Assembly: GCA_016939335.1 (NCBI GenBank) | Contig: JAFGHC010000001.1 | Coordinates: 1 to 56,441 of the forward strand | Length of the DNA stretch: 56,441 nt | Source: Candidatus Saganbacteria bacterium | Lineage (GTDB): Bacteria > Margulisbacteria > WOR-1 > O2-12-FULL-45-9 > XYB2-FULL-48-7 | Direction: 5' to 3' | Shown: piece by piece, positions 47,595 through 55,356 of the stretch | Layout of the letters: the number at the start of each line of letters is the position of its first letter | Position numbering within the stretch: the first letter of the stretch is position 1 | Translations under genes and position numbers: made by a program | Notes under the pieces: model-generated | What the model saw: only the letters and a program-made list of their open reading frames with translations | What the model was told of the DNA's origin: nothing | The model's database searches: none

Positions 47595-47642
47595 ACTTTC
47601 GAATTACTTTCGATTATAATCCGGCTACGTTTTGATGTCAAG
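47595..47642 (-). promoter_or_regulatory. Promoter and putative operator of the LexA-methyltransferase gene
   Basis: On the minus strand, TTGACA (47642-47637), an 18-nt spacer, then TATAAT (47618-47613), which matches consensus well. Immediately after lie two direct copies of TCGAAAGT (47613-47606 and 47602-47595), 11 bp apart, covering the expected start site near 47606. The one-turn spacing suits two winged-helix domains on one face. They are not a standard LexA palindrome, though the middle contains CGAA-N5-TTCG. Confidence 0.65.
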
Positions 47643-47692
47643 CAGTGAGAGTAATGCTTTGCTTATGATAAATAGGAGATGAAATAATAAAC

Positions 47693-49210
47693 ATGAAAAA
47701 AGCGCTTAAAGACGAAGAACTAAGATCAAAAGTATTAAATATATTGAATATGGCCGGCTTTAAAACAATTCCCAAGAAACCCGGGGATAAAGGGGAATAT
47801 ATTGTGAAATGTGCAGGGAAAAGCAAGCCGGTTGATATTTGGATAGATTACGATGGATTGAAGATTATTTTTGAATGTACGGGGGAGAAGGATTTTTCAA
47901 TTTCGGCTTTTGTTGCCGATAAAATGGCGGTTGCAGAGCAAGCAAAGGCAAAGCTCGTTCTAGTTATAACTCAGAAAGATATTGATGAAGAAAATAGGGG
48001 ATTTATTAAAAACCAAGGCATTTCTTTGTGGACAAAAAAGGAGCTAGACTACTATGATGCAATTGTGGGAACAATAGGAGAGTGGGCAAGGCATGAGATC
48101 ATTCATTTTTTAGGTTTAGAAACAAAAGAAGATAAAGACGTAACCAATGTCCTATCTCTGAAAATTAAGCAGCCATTAAAGACCTCAAAAGATGATGTTT
48201 ATCTGTTTGCTTTTCCCCCTGAAAGATTATTGAAAACAGCTGTTATCTTTAGAAAAGCTGTCGGCGAATCAACAACTTATCAAAGAATACTTGATAAGAC
48301 ACGATTGCCAGGGATTGCCAAATATTTAGTGAAAAATGACATTTTGTTCCCTGTTGATCTAATTGTTTCGCTGAGCGATAAGGTCACTAGTACAAAAATA
48401 AAGGATGGTTCTTTTAGCTGTGAAGATGGCATAAAATATCATGATTCACTAAGCAATGCAGAAGTACATTTACTAAAAATACCAATGGAATACGGATCTT
48501 TAGAGATAATTGATGGCCAACATCGTCTTTTCGGGTTTACTAAAGTCGCAGACAATAAAATATTGAAGAATTTTAATTTGATTGTTGCCGCGATTAAAAG
48601 CCCGACAAATGAGCAGAAGAAAGATATCTTTGTAGCCATCAATTCCAAAGCGAAAAAGATGGACCCTAATTTAGTCGCATATCTAGAATATGTTGATGAA
48701 GAAGAAAAGTGCCGAGAAGACTCAAAGCTTATGGCAATTAAAATTGTAGTCAAATTGAGCGAGGCATCGCCATTTAAAGGTATTATTAGATTGTATGACC
48801 TAGGGGATGAGCCGATTACTTTAAAGGGTTTTGCGGGCTATACATTAAAATCTCTAGTTGGCAAGAAAGGCCTTTTGAGGAAGTATTATAATAACGATTC
48901 CTCCGAATATTTAAAATCTATTAGGCAATTCTTTAATACATTAAAATCAATTATAGGGAATAATAAATGGGATGACATTTGCTCAAACCGAGTTGTTTCT
49001 GCTTTATTGATGCTTCTTCATTCAACTCTTTCTGCGATAAAAAGAAAATATGACATAGATGATTTAAAGAAATATCTTGCACCATTAAAAAGCTTTGATT
49101 TTAGTAAAAAGGCTATGAAAGGTAAGTACATTGGTGCTTCTGGATGGAGAAAGCTGCATTCTGAAATGGTTAAATCCATATCGTCTAAATATAAAGAATT
49201 TAGGGAATAA
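47693..49210 (+). CDS. DGQHR-domain protein (DndB-related) with nuclease-like N-terminus
   Basis: The motif IIDGQHRLFGF (about residue 268) places it with DGQHR/DndB proteins, which are linked to DNA phosphorothioation control and to other defence loci. The first 150 residues look like a separate domain: VDIWIDYDGLKIIFECTGEKD followed by AKLVLVITQKDID resembles the core of restriction-like folds, but the usual Lys of the ExK pair is Thr, so activity is uncertain. Length 505 aa. AGGAG lies 13 nt before the ATG. It is divergent from the LexA-methyltransferase and heads a three-gene operon. No dnd genes are present. Confidence 0.72.
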   Translation: MKKALKDEELRSKVLNILNMAGFKTIPKKPGDKGEYIVKCAGKSKPVDIWIDYDGLKIIFECTGEKDFSISAFVADKMAVAEQAKAKLVLVITQKDIDEENRGFIKNQGISLWTKKELDYYDAIVGTIGEWARHEIIHFLGLETKEDKDVTNVLSLKIKQPLKTSKDDVYLFAFPPERLLKTAVIFRKAVGESTTYQRILDKTRLPGIAKYLVKNDILFPVDLIVSLSDKVTSTKIKDGSFSCEDGIKYHDSLSNAEVHLLKIPMEYGSLEIIDGQHRLFGFTKVADNKILKNFNLIVAAIKSPTNEQKKDIFVAINSKAKKMDPNLVAYLEYVDEEEKCREDSKLMAIKIVVKLSEASPFKGIIRLYDLGDEPITLKGFAGYTLKSLVGKKGLLRKYYNNDSSEYLKSIRQFFNTLKSIIGNNKWDDICSNRVVSALLMLLHSTLSAIKRKYDIDDLKKYLAPLKSFDFSKKAMKGKYIGASGWRKLHSEMVKSISSKYKEFRE

Positions 49211-49257
49211 CAATAAAATCCTTAAATATTGCTGCAAAGAGGATGGGTTAATTAGTT

Positions 49258-49686
49258 ATGAATGATCCAACCCAAATTGTGTTATCTGCCCTAACTTTGC
49301 TCGGCGTTGGTGGCATTGTTGGCGGATATGTCGCTTACTTGCTCGACAAAAAGAAAGAACGGGAATTTAAGGTCTTAGAACAGAAAGAAAAAAGGTATAA
49401 ATCAACCCTCTTGTATATGGACGCTTTATTTGAGCCTAAAAATATCAAATATTTATCGAGCAGACAACCCGGCATAGATAATGCTCAAGATATTATTGAG
49501 TATTTGAAAATGGAGTATCATGAAATGACGCTTTACGCTTCAAAAGAAGTGATTTTATCGGTCAAGACATTTCTAGATAATTCAACGCATGAAAACTTTC
49601 TGAGGACCATATTAGTTATGAGGCGTGATTTATCCACAAAAAGCAGTGATATTGCCATAGAAAACATAATGCTTAAAAAGGAATAG
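49258..49686 (+). CDS. Small membrane-anchored protein
   Basis: One N-terminal membrane helix (about residues 8-29, LSALTLLGVGGIVGGYVAYLL), a basic stop KKKER, then about 110 residues of predicted helices facing the cytoplasm. 142 aa. Not recognised. It lies 47 bp after the DGQHR gene and 14 bp before the next, all AT-rich, so a co-inherited module is likely. It might be the membrane effector of that module; that is only a guess from layout. Confidence 0.55.
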   Translation: MNDPTQIVLSALTLLGVGGIVGGYVAYLLDKKKEREFKVLEQKEKRYKSTLLYMDALFEPKNIKYLSSRQPGIDNAQDIIEYLKMEYHEMTLYASKEVILSVKTFLDNSTHENFLRTILVMRRDLSTKSSDIAIENIMLKKE

Positions 49687-49700
49687 CTGTTAAAAGCAGT

Positions 49701-50339
49701 ATGAGCAAATACCTTCATTCAATCGATCTAAGTAATTGGCTCACTTGTTGGAATCTTTCTTTAAATGGCACTTTGGTTTCCCCTAAGCTATTTCAAAAGT
49801 ATAACCCATCCTTTGTGGTCAAGCATGTCAACTTGTTGCTTTCTGAGATCACAAGCACTCCAACGCCAACAGGAATAATGATTTTAACCAATAAACACCC
49901 AAGAAGAGTGGTTGTGGAAATCGAATATGAAGAAGTTAGACAAAAATCTTTTCAAGACAAACCCAGTAGATTTAATTGCTTATGGGCTGCCGAAAACTCA
50001 AAAGAAGGCGAAATACTAATCGAGAAGATGTTCCCCCATGATCCTAATAGGAAGTCATTCCTTGTGGAAATACTTCCAGATTCTAAAGTTCATAAGGCCG
50101 ATAAGAGATGGTATGAAAAATATTACGACAATCCCGATGTTGGATGCATTAAAAACTATTGGGAAGGAAAACCCTTTAATAATAATCCAAGATGGGAATA
50201 TTTGATTGATGGGGGATTTAAAATAAGCAATGAAGATATTATATTATTAAGAGAGCATTCCATGAGAACTCACGTACATATCCTTGGGAAAGACCTAGTT
50301 GAAAACATATATAAAATTAATCCCATTAAGCGGGATTAA
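49701..50339 (+). CDS. Hypothetical protein, 212 aa
   Basis: Not recognised. Mixed alpha/beta content, many Trp, Tyr and Lys, no membrane segment. RRVVVEIEYEEVRQKSF, PSRFNCLWAAENSKEGE and DKRWYEKYYDNPDVGCIKNYWEGKPF are the most distinctive stretches. The third gene of the DGQHR operon and the last of the AT-rich island. Confidence 0.5.
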   Translation: MSKYLHSIDLSNWLTCWNLSLNGTLVSPKLFQKYNPSFVVKHVNLLLSEITSTPTPTGIMILTNKHPRRVVVEIEYEEVRQKSFQDKPSRFNCLWAAENSKEGEILIEKMFPHDPNRKSFLVEILPDSKVHKADKRWYEKYYDNPDVGCIKNYWEGKPFNNNPRWEYLIDGGFKISNEDIILLREHSMRTHVHILGKDLVENIYKINPIKRD

Positions 50340-50394
50340 ATTCGACTACGTATGTTCATCTTTGCCCATTGCACACATTAATTAAAAGAATTTG

Positions 50395-50405
50395 CCGCCA
50401 AAGAA
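50395..50405 (+). repeat. 11-bp direct repeat, right edge of AT-rich island
   Basis: Second copy of CCGCCAAAGAA, see 44951-44961. Confidence 0.4.
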
Positions 50406-50465
50406 AAACTTGAAATTGTCCAATCCGAAAAGGTCGGCCTCCAAAGGCGGCCAGGCCCGGAAATT

Positions 50466-50497
50466 GGGCGGCGGTTGGACGGCGGCAATCGCCGCCC
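50466..50497. other. GC-rich hairpin
   Basis: Perfect 8-bp stem GGGCGGCG / CGCCGCCC with a 16-nt loop. No T-run follows on either strand, so a terminator is doubtful. Confidence 0.4.
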
Positions 50498-50583
50498 ATC
50501 ATTGATGTTTATCCGCCGAAGCGTTAGCGTAGGAGGAAAAATCGGTTCGGATATTTTCAAATGCGGTCAGCCGCCCCCGATTT

Positions 50584-50642
50584 TATTCGAGATTCGTAAT
50601 TGCTGAAGTCATTAGCCATCAGTCGTTAATCATTGGTCATTT
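50584..50642. repeat. Heptamer array at the 3' end of the LptD-like gene
   Basis: Units of theme ATTCGNN (ATTCGAG, ATTCGTA) are followed by five phased units GTCATTA, GCCATCA, GTCGTTA, ATCATTG, GTCATTT (50608-50642). It ends two bases before the stop codon of the LptD-like gene (50645). Confidence 0.75.
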
Positions 50643-50644
50643 CC

Positions 50645-52249
50645 CTAGAACGCCTGCTCCTTCTTCATGAAGGCCAGCTCCCAGAGCCGCATCCGGCGGT
50701 CGCGGCGGATGGTGACGAAAGAGTCGCCCAGCGCTTTGATCCCGGCGTAATAGATCTCGTTGTAAGCCGCGCTGTTCGACAGGTCGTAGACGTACTGGGC
50801 GCCTCCGATCAGCCGGTCGGTCTGGAGGTAAAGGTCGAGCGCCGCGTTGTCGAGCAGCTGCCAGCCGTATTCCTCGTAAAAGAACGGGCTCCGCCCGCTG
50901 TTGAGCAGCACTTTGGTCAGCACTAATTCATAATAGAGGCCGGCAAAGTTCAGCAGCGGGCGCCGCACGGTCAGCGAACTGGCCAGCCGGTCGCGCTGGG
51001 CCGACCCGGGATCGTAATCGTTGTGCAGGAAGTCGAGCGAGAGGAGCGCCCGGTTGACGTAGGGCTTAATGTAAGGTGTTTCCAGGTAATAACTGCCGTT
51101 AAAGCCCAGCCCCTTCCGCTCATAATTGCGGTCGACTTCCTGCGGCGCGCCGTTCTCCGGCCAGATCTTTTTCTCCCTGATCCGTCCGTAGGAATAATAG
51201 GGCGTCAGCGTATAAGTATGGTCGTAAAGCAGCCCCTTCAGCCGCGCGTTGGCGAGCAGGTCCGGATAACGGTCGAGCCGGGCGCGGTTGAAGTCTTCGT
51301 TCTGGCTGTAATCGGCGCCCACGGCCCAGAGCGGCTCCAGCCGGGCGACTGCCTGGACCGCCGCGGCCCGTTCCTGGAAGGCGGCGCCGGGGCCGGGCGG
51401 CGGCGGGACGCGGAAATAATTGAAGACGTACGACAATTTCGTCTGGGCCGGCGCTTTCTGCCAGCCGGCGTAATTGAAGTTCAACTGGTGGTTGTCCGAG
51501 AGCCGGACGACCTGCTGGATCCCCAGCCCGGCGCCGTCGAGCTCCGACTGGCGCAAAGAAACATCGCCGAAGAGCTTCGGGTCGAAGAAATAGTTGCTGT
51601 GGACCGCCGCGGTGCCGCCGTGATAAATGTCCTGCCTGGCCTCGAAGGCCGGGAAGGGGAGCGGGAAATAGCTGCGCCGCTGGTCGTTGAAATAAAGCGG
51701 GATGTAGTAGCACGGAACGAAAAAGGCCCGGAAGACGTTCCGGCGCGCCAGCATGTAGCCGGGATAGATCTCCAGTTGCCCGAGATCGGCGCTGAAGAGC
51801 GGCTGGTCGAAGGGGGCGGCGGTCACGTTGTCCATGGTGATTTTTTCGCCGTTGTACCGCAGCTCTCCGGCCTGCAGATAGGCGGTCAGGTAGCCGAGCC
51901 GCAGGTTCTCGCCGGAAAAGTTCCTGCTCGCCGGATCGATCCGGAAATGATCGCCGGAGAGCGCGTAGCCCTCGAACGTTCCCCGGAAGCCGCCCGCCAG
52001 CTCGATGACGTCGCGCCGCAGGTCGACGGCCGCCCGGTTGGCCTCGATCGTCAGGCCGCCGTAAGTGAGCGCCACGCCGTAGGCGTTGTTGTCGTCGGCG
52101 AAATTCTTCTTCCCCGCCGCTTCGTAGGCGCGGGGCGCCGCGATCACCAGTACTCCGTCGTTCAGCTTGGCGCGGTGGGTCCGGGCGTCCGCCGCGTTGA
52201 AGGGGCACAGGCCGAAAACGGCCAGCAATAGGAGAAAAATGGCAGGCAT
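50645..52249 (-). CDS. LptD/OstA-like outer membrane protein
   Basis: Signal peptide MPAIFLLLLAVFGLCPFNAADA, then a short OstA-type jellyroll (about 25-130: LTIEANRAAVDLRRDVIELAGGF, GENLRLGYLTAYLQAGELRYNGEKITMDNVTAAPF), then a C-terminal barrel of amphipathic strands rich in Tyr and Asn. FFVPCYYIPLYFNDQRRSYFPLPFPAF is similar to the LptD barrel entry. At 534 aa it is smaller than E. coli LptD (784), with a shorter N-domain. I start at ATG 52249, 6 nt after TATAAT. With the LptC-like gene it suggests an LPS or related glycolipid outer membrane. Confidence 0.75.
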   Translation of the reverse strand: MPAIFLLLLAVFGLCPFNAADARTHRAKLNDGVLVIAAPRAYEAAGKKNFADDNNAYGVALTYGGLTIEANRAAVDLRRDVIELAGGFRGTFEGYALSGDHFRIDPASRNFSGENLRLGYLTAYLQAGELRYNGEKITMDNVTAAPFDQPLFSADLGQLEIYPGYMLARRNVFRAFFVPCYYIPLYFNDQRRSYFPLPFPAFEARQDIYHGGTAAVHSNYFFDPKLFGDVSLRQSELDGAGLGIQQVVRLSDNHQLNFNYAGWQKAPAQTKLSYVFNYFRVPPPPGPGAAFQERAAAVQAVARLEPLWAVGADYSQNEDFNRARLDRYPDLLANARLKGLLYDHTYTLTPYYSYGRIREKKIWPENGAPQEVDRNYERKGLGFNGSYYLETPYIKPYVNRALLSLDFLHNDYDPGSAQRDRLASSLTVRRPLLNFAGLYYELVLTKVLLNSGRSPFFYEEYGWQLLDNAALDLYLQTDRLIGGAQYVYDLSNSAAYNEIYYAGIKALGDSFVTIRRDRRMRLWELAFMKKEQAF

Positions 52250-52254
52250 GCTAA

Positions 52255-52261
52255 TATTATA
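52255..52261. promoter_or_regulatory. Shared bidirectional -10 box (LptD-like / deacetylase)
   Basis: The plus strand reads TATTAT (52255-52260), 8 nt before the deacetylase ATG (52269). The minus strand reads TATAAT (52261-52256), 6 nt before the LptD-like ATG (52249). Only 19 bp separate the two start codons, so both promoters use almost the same bases and both messages would be nearly leaderless. Confidence 0.6.
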
Positions 52262-52268
52262 TACCAAT

Positions 52269-53102
52269 ATGGGGCTGAAAATTAAATTGGGGCTCGCGGC
52301 CGGTCTTATCCTTCCTTTACTGGCCCTATTCTTACTGGCCCACGGTTGTTCCCCGAAAAGGGCGGCCGTTCAAGTTGTAAACGCGTCCGCCGCCGTTTTT
52401 ACCGGATTCCCCGTCCTGGAATACCACATGATCGGGCGGCCCGAGGGCCGCTGGCAGCGGACGCCGGAAAAGTTCCGCTCGGACCTCGAATGGCTTTACG
52501 CCAATAATTATTACCCGCTCAACCTGCGCGACCTGCTGAACGGTTTTGGCGCCGTGCCGGCGGGGAAAACGCCGGTCGTTCTCACCTTTGACGATTCGAC
52601 GATCGGCCAGTTCAATTATCTGGCCGGCGGGAAACTCGATCCCGATTGCGCGGCCGGCATCCTCAAACGGTTCCATGACCAGCATCCCGGCTGGCCGCTG
52701 AAGGCGACCTTTTTCGTCTTGATCGAAACAAACGCCCCCTCGCACAACCTGTTCGGCCAGCCGGAATACGCGGCGCGCAAACTGCGCCAGATAGAAGAGT
52801 GGGGGATGGAGATCGGGGCGCACACCTATTCGCATGACCGCCTGGACCAGGTCAGTTCCGCGGCGGCCCGGCGCTCGCTTGAACGGGAAACGGCGTTTCT
52901 CTCGCGGTTTATCAGCGCCGAGATCGTCAGCCTGGCGCTGCCGGAAGGGAAGTATCCGCCCGATCTCTCGGTCCTGTCAAAATTTAAGCTGGTGGCGGAG
53001 GTGGCCGGCGGGCTGAACCCCGTTAAATTTGACCCGCTTCACATCAAAAGGGTCCAGACGATCGGCCCCGAGTGGCGCAAGTTTTTCGGCCGGCGGGATT
53101 AG
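52269..53102 (+). CDS. Exported polysaccharide deacetylase
   Basis: NodB-homology domain: YHMIGRP, VLTFDDSTIGQF (metal and base aspartates), ATFFVLIETN, and IGAHTYSHDRLD (metal histidines), with a weak C-terminal motif. Residues 1-22 are hydrophobic, ending LLAHGC; Cys22 could be a lipid site though the lipobox is imperfect. Length 277 aa from ATG 52269. It removes acetyl groups from a cell-surface polysaccharide or peptidoglycan. It overlaps the convergent histidine kinase by 4 bp. Confidence 0.85.
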   Translation: MGLKIKLGLAAGLILPLLALFLLAHGCSPKRAAVQVVNASAAVFTGFPVLEYHMIGRPEGRWQRTPEKFRSDLEWLYANNYYPLNLRDLLNGFGAVPAGKTPVVLTFDDSTIGQFNYLAGGKLDPDCAAGILKRFHDQHPGWPLKATFFVLIETNAPSHNLFGQPEYAARKLRQIEEWGMEIGAHTYSHDRLDQVSSAAARRSLERETAFLSRFISAEIVSLALPEGKYPPDLSVLSKFKLVAEVAGGLNPVKFDPLHIKRVQTIGPEWRKFFGRRD

Positions 53103-54592
53103 GGCTCAACGATCGGCAGATTGACGATAAAGCGGCTCCCCTGGCCGAGCCCGGCCGATTCGGCCTTGATCGTGCCGCCGTGGACCTCGACGATCTTGCG
53201 GGCGATCGCCAGCCCAAGGCCGACGCCGCCGTGCGTCCTGGTCAGGTGATCGCCATCCTGGTAAAAGCGGCCGAAGATCTTCTCCAGGTTCTCGGGCGCG
53301 ATGCCGAGGCCGCTGTCGGCGACCGAAAACATGATGCCGCGCGGCGCACGGGCGAGCGTCACCAGCACCTTGCTGCCCTGCGAGGAGAATTTGACGGCGT
53401 TGTCGAGCAGGATCTTGAAAACGTGGATGATCCGGTTCCTGTCGGCCATGATCACCGGCAGGTCAGCGGCAAAATCGGTCTCCAGGGCGATGTTCTTCTT
53501 GCCGGCCGCTTCCTTGATCTCCTCCAGCGCCTCGGCGGCGGTCTGGCCGATGGCGATCGGCTCTTTATTCAGCGTCAGGTCCTTCGTGTCGAGCCAGGAA
53601 AAATCGAGCAGTTCGTCGACCAGTCCCTGTAATTTCAGGGCCTGGCGCTCGATCAGCGCGACGATCCGTTTGACGTTGTCCCCCATGCCTTCGGCAATGG
53701 CTTTTAACTGGTCGATCCCTTCCTTGATCGGGGTGAGCGGCGTGTAAAGCTCATGCGAGATGACCGCGAGGAAGTCGGCCTTGATCCTGTCGACCTCGCC
53801 GATCTTGTCCGACATGTCGTTGAAAACGGCGATCAGCTCGCCCAGCTCGTCGTTGCGCTTGATATCGATATGGGTGCCGTACTTGTTCGCCTGGACGTTT
53901 TTGACGCCCTCGGACAGCGCGGTGATCGGGGCGATGAGCGTCTGCGAGCCGAGCCAGCCGATGAGCACGGCAAAGATCGAGCCGGCCAGCAGATAGATCA
54001 GCGCCGTGTTGATCACGTCCTGCTGGAGCCGCTCGATGTCGCCCGCCCGCACGTCGATGCCCAGAACGGCCTGCGGCCGGTTGCTCTGGTCGTAGATCGG
54101 GGCGTAGCCGGAGAGCCAGCGCCCCCATTTGTCGGCGTTGAAATTCCGGTCGGCGGTCGGGCCGATCAGCGCCAGCGTCAGGTCGGGCAGCGCTTGGACA
54201 TCGTATTCCTCCCGCAGGTAGGCCATGTTGCTTTTATTCCTTAATTCGCTGTCGGCGACGAACATCCAAGTATCTTTTTTGACCGTCGGCACCATGATAT
54301 AAGCGTTGATCAGTTCGTCTTCGTTGATCTGGATCAGGCGGTTGAGCTTCCGCTTCAGTCTCCAATAAGCTTCGGCGGTTTCGGTGCCGGTCAGCACCTG
54401 GTCAATTTCTTTGCCGGAAAACGACAGACTGAACGACGCCGCCGTGTTTTTCAGCTCTTTATGGGTCGTTTCCATCATCAGGGCGCGGGTCTGGGTGTAA
54501 TAACTGAACGAGAAGATCCCGACAACAAGCAGGATCACGCCGGCGATCAGCAGGGTCAACTTATCCTTAAGGCCGAATTTATTGATCAGCAC
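53099..54592 (-). CDS. Sensor histidine kinase with HAMP domain
   Basis: From GTG 54592 (497 aa): helix 1 (about 10-32), periplasmic sensor domain of about 180 residues, helix 2 (about 195-215), HAMP, HisKA with His280 in FLAVISHELYTPLTPI, and ATPase with LLDNAVKFSSQG (N box), ADSGLGI (G1), FGRFYQ and GGVGLGLAIA (G2). A longer frame reaches 54730 but runs into rmlC. TATTAT lies 6 nt before the GTG. The neighbours (deacetylase, LptD-like, rmlC) are cell-surface genes, so an envelope signal is plausible. Confidence 0.88.
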   Translation of the reverse strand: MLINKFGLKDKLTLLIAGVILLVVGIFSFSYYTQTRALMMETTHKELKNTAASFSLSFSGKEIDQVLTGTETAEAYWRLKRKLNRLIQINEDELINAYIMVPTVKKDTWMFVADSELRNKSNMAYLREEYDVQALPDLTLALIGPTADRNFNADKWGRWLSGYAPIYDQSNRPQAVLGIDVRAGDIERLQQDVINTALIYLLAGSIFAVLIGWLGSQTLIAPITALSEGVKNVQANKYGTHIDIKRNDELGELIAVFNDMSDKIGEVDRIKADFLAVISHELYTPLTPIKEGIDQLKAIAEGMGDNVKRIVALIERQALKLQGLVDELLDFSWLDTKDLTLNKEPIAIGQTAAEALEEIKEAAGKKNIALETDFAADLPVIMADRNRIIHVFKILLDNAVKFSSQGSKVLVTLARAPRGIMFSVADSGLGIAPENLEKIFGRFYQDGDHLTRTHGGVGLGLAIARKIVEVHGGTIKAESAGLGQGSRFIVNLPIVEP

Positions 54593-54598
54593 GTTGAA

Positions 54599-54604
54599 AT
54601 AATA
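54599..54604 (-). promoter_or_regulatory. -10 box of the histidine kinase gene (leaderless start)
   Basis: TATTAT on the minus strand, 6 nt before GTG 54592, with no Shine-Dalgarno. It decides the start in place of longer in-frame options. Confidence 0.45.
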
Positions 54605-54630
54605 CAATATCGCTTGCCGCGAGGCAAGGA

Positions 54631-55203
54631 CTAAGGTTGATAAACGAAGTTCGTTTCCGCGTCCGCCAGTCTGGGGTGCCGCTGGTCTTTGGCCGAGATG
54701 ATCGTCCGCGCGACCTGGTCGAGCGGCCACTTGATGCCGAGCGCCGGGTCGTTCCAGAGGAGGGCCCGCTCGTCAGCCGGGCTGTAAACGCCGGTGCAGG
54801 CGTAAATGACGTCAGTGTCGTCGGCCAGGCAGAGGAAGCCGTGGGCGAAGCCGGGCGGCAGATAGAGCATCCGGTGGCTCTCGCCGGCCAGTGTCTCGCC
54901 GTACCACTGGCCGAAAGTCGGCGAGCCTTTGCGGAGATCGACCCCGACGTCGAAAATTTTCCCCCTGGTGCATTTGACCAGCTTGCCCATCGGCGCGGGG
55001 TTGATCTGGTAATGGAGGCCGCGGACGACCCCTTGCTGGGAGCGGCTCTGGTTGAGCTGGACGAACGGCCCCGTGAGGCCGAAGCGGGCGAATTCGTCGC
55101 GGTTGAGGAATTCCAGGAAGAAGCCGCGCTCGTCGGCGAAGGCGTGCGGCTCGATGGCCAGCAGGCCGGGCAGGGGCGTCTTGGCGACCTTAAATTTTTC
55201 CAT
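54631..55203 (-). CDS. rmlC: dTDP-4-dehydrorhamnose 3,5-epimerase
   Basis: Third enzyme of dTDP-rhamnose synthesis. EPHAFADERGFFLEFLN opens the cupin, VQLNQSRSQQGVVRGLHYQ holds the substrate arginine and His62-type base, GKIFDVGVDLRKGSPTFGQW and LPPGFAHGFLCLADDTDVIYACTGVYSP are conserved. Length 190 aa. rmlA, rmlB and rmlD are not in the window. It supports rhamnose in a surface polysaccharide. Confidence 0.94.
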   Translation of the reverse strand: MEKFKVAKTPLPGLLAIEPHAFADERGFFLEFLNRDEFARFGLTGPFVQLNQSRSQQGVVRGLHYQINPAPMGKLVKCTRGKIFDVGVDLRKGSPTFGQWYGETLAGESHRMLYLPPGFAHGFLCLADDTDVIYACTGVYSPADERALLWNDPALGIKWPLDQVARTIISAKDQRHPRLADAETNFVYQP

Positions 55204-55217
55204 AGTTTTTCTTCTTT

Positions 55218-55255
55218 AATTTTGCTTGCCTACGGCAGGCAGGCGCAGCAAAATT
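55218..55255. other. Hairpin in the rmlC leader
   Basis: Perfect outer stem AATTTTGCT / AGCAAAATT with an inner TGCCT/AGGCA stem. It lies 15 bp before the rmlC start on the minus strand. It could act as a leader structure; a repeat element is equally possible. Confidence 0.45.
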
Positions 55256-55356
55256 TATAGAACCGAGGGGACGATTGTCAAGCCTCTTGAATCATTAAAA
55301 GCATATCACCTCCGGATAACCTTGTAAATTCCCTTGACTATCTATCCCCTACTTAA

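Larger units (their letters stand above)
50340..50607. other. Non-coding right edge of the AT-rich island
   Basis: No supported gene. It holds the second copy of the 11-bp repeat CCGCCAAAGAA (50395-50405), after which GC content rises again. It also carries a GC-rich hairpin (50466-50497), and 50584-50607 belongs to a heptamer array. The middle could be remains of an interrupted gene, but no protein was recognisable. Confidence 0.5.

Noticed and set aside
49701-50339. ADP-ribosyltransferase toxin (DUF2441-like) for the third DGQHR-operon gene
   Set aside because: A few residues are suggestive, but no catalytic R/H-E pattern could be placed with confidence.
50340-50583. Small coding frames in the right edge of the island
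   Set aside because: They are short, without Shine-Dalgarno or recognisable sequence.
52167-52268. Longer N-terminus for the polysaccharide deacetylase
   Set aside because: It would cross the divergent promoter and the LptD-like start; ATG 52269 begins a good signal sequence.
54593-54730. Longer N-terminus for the histidine kinase
   Set aside because: It overlaps rmlC and lacks domain sequence; the TATTAT box lies inside it, 6 nt before GTG 54592.
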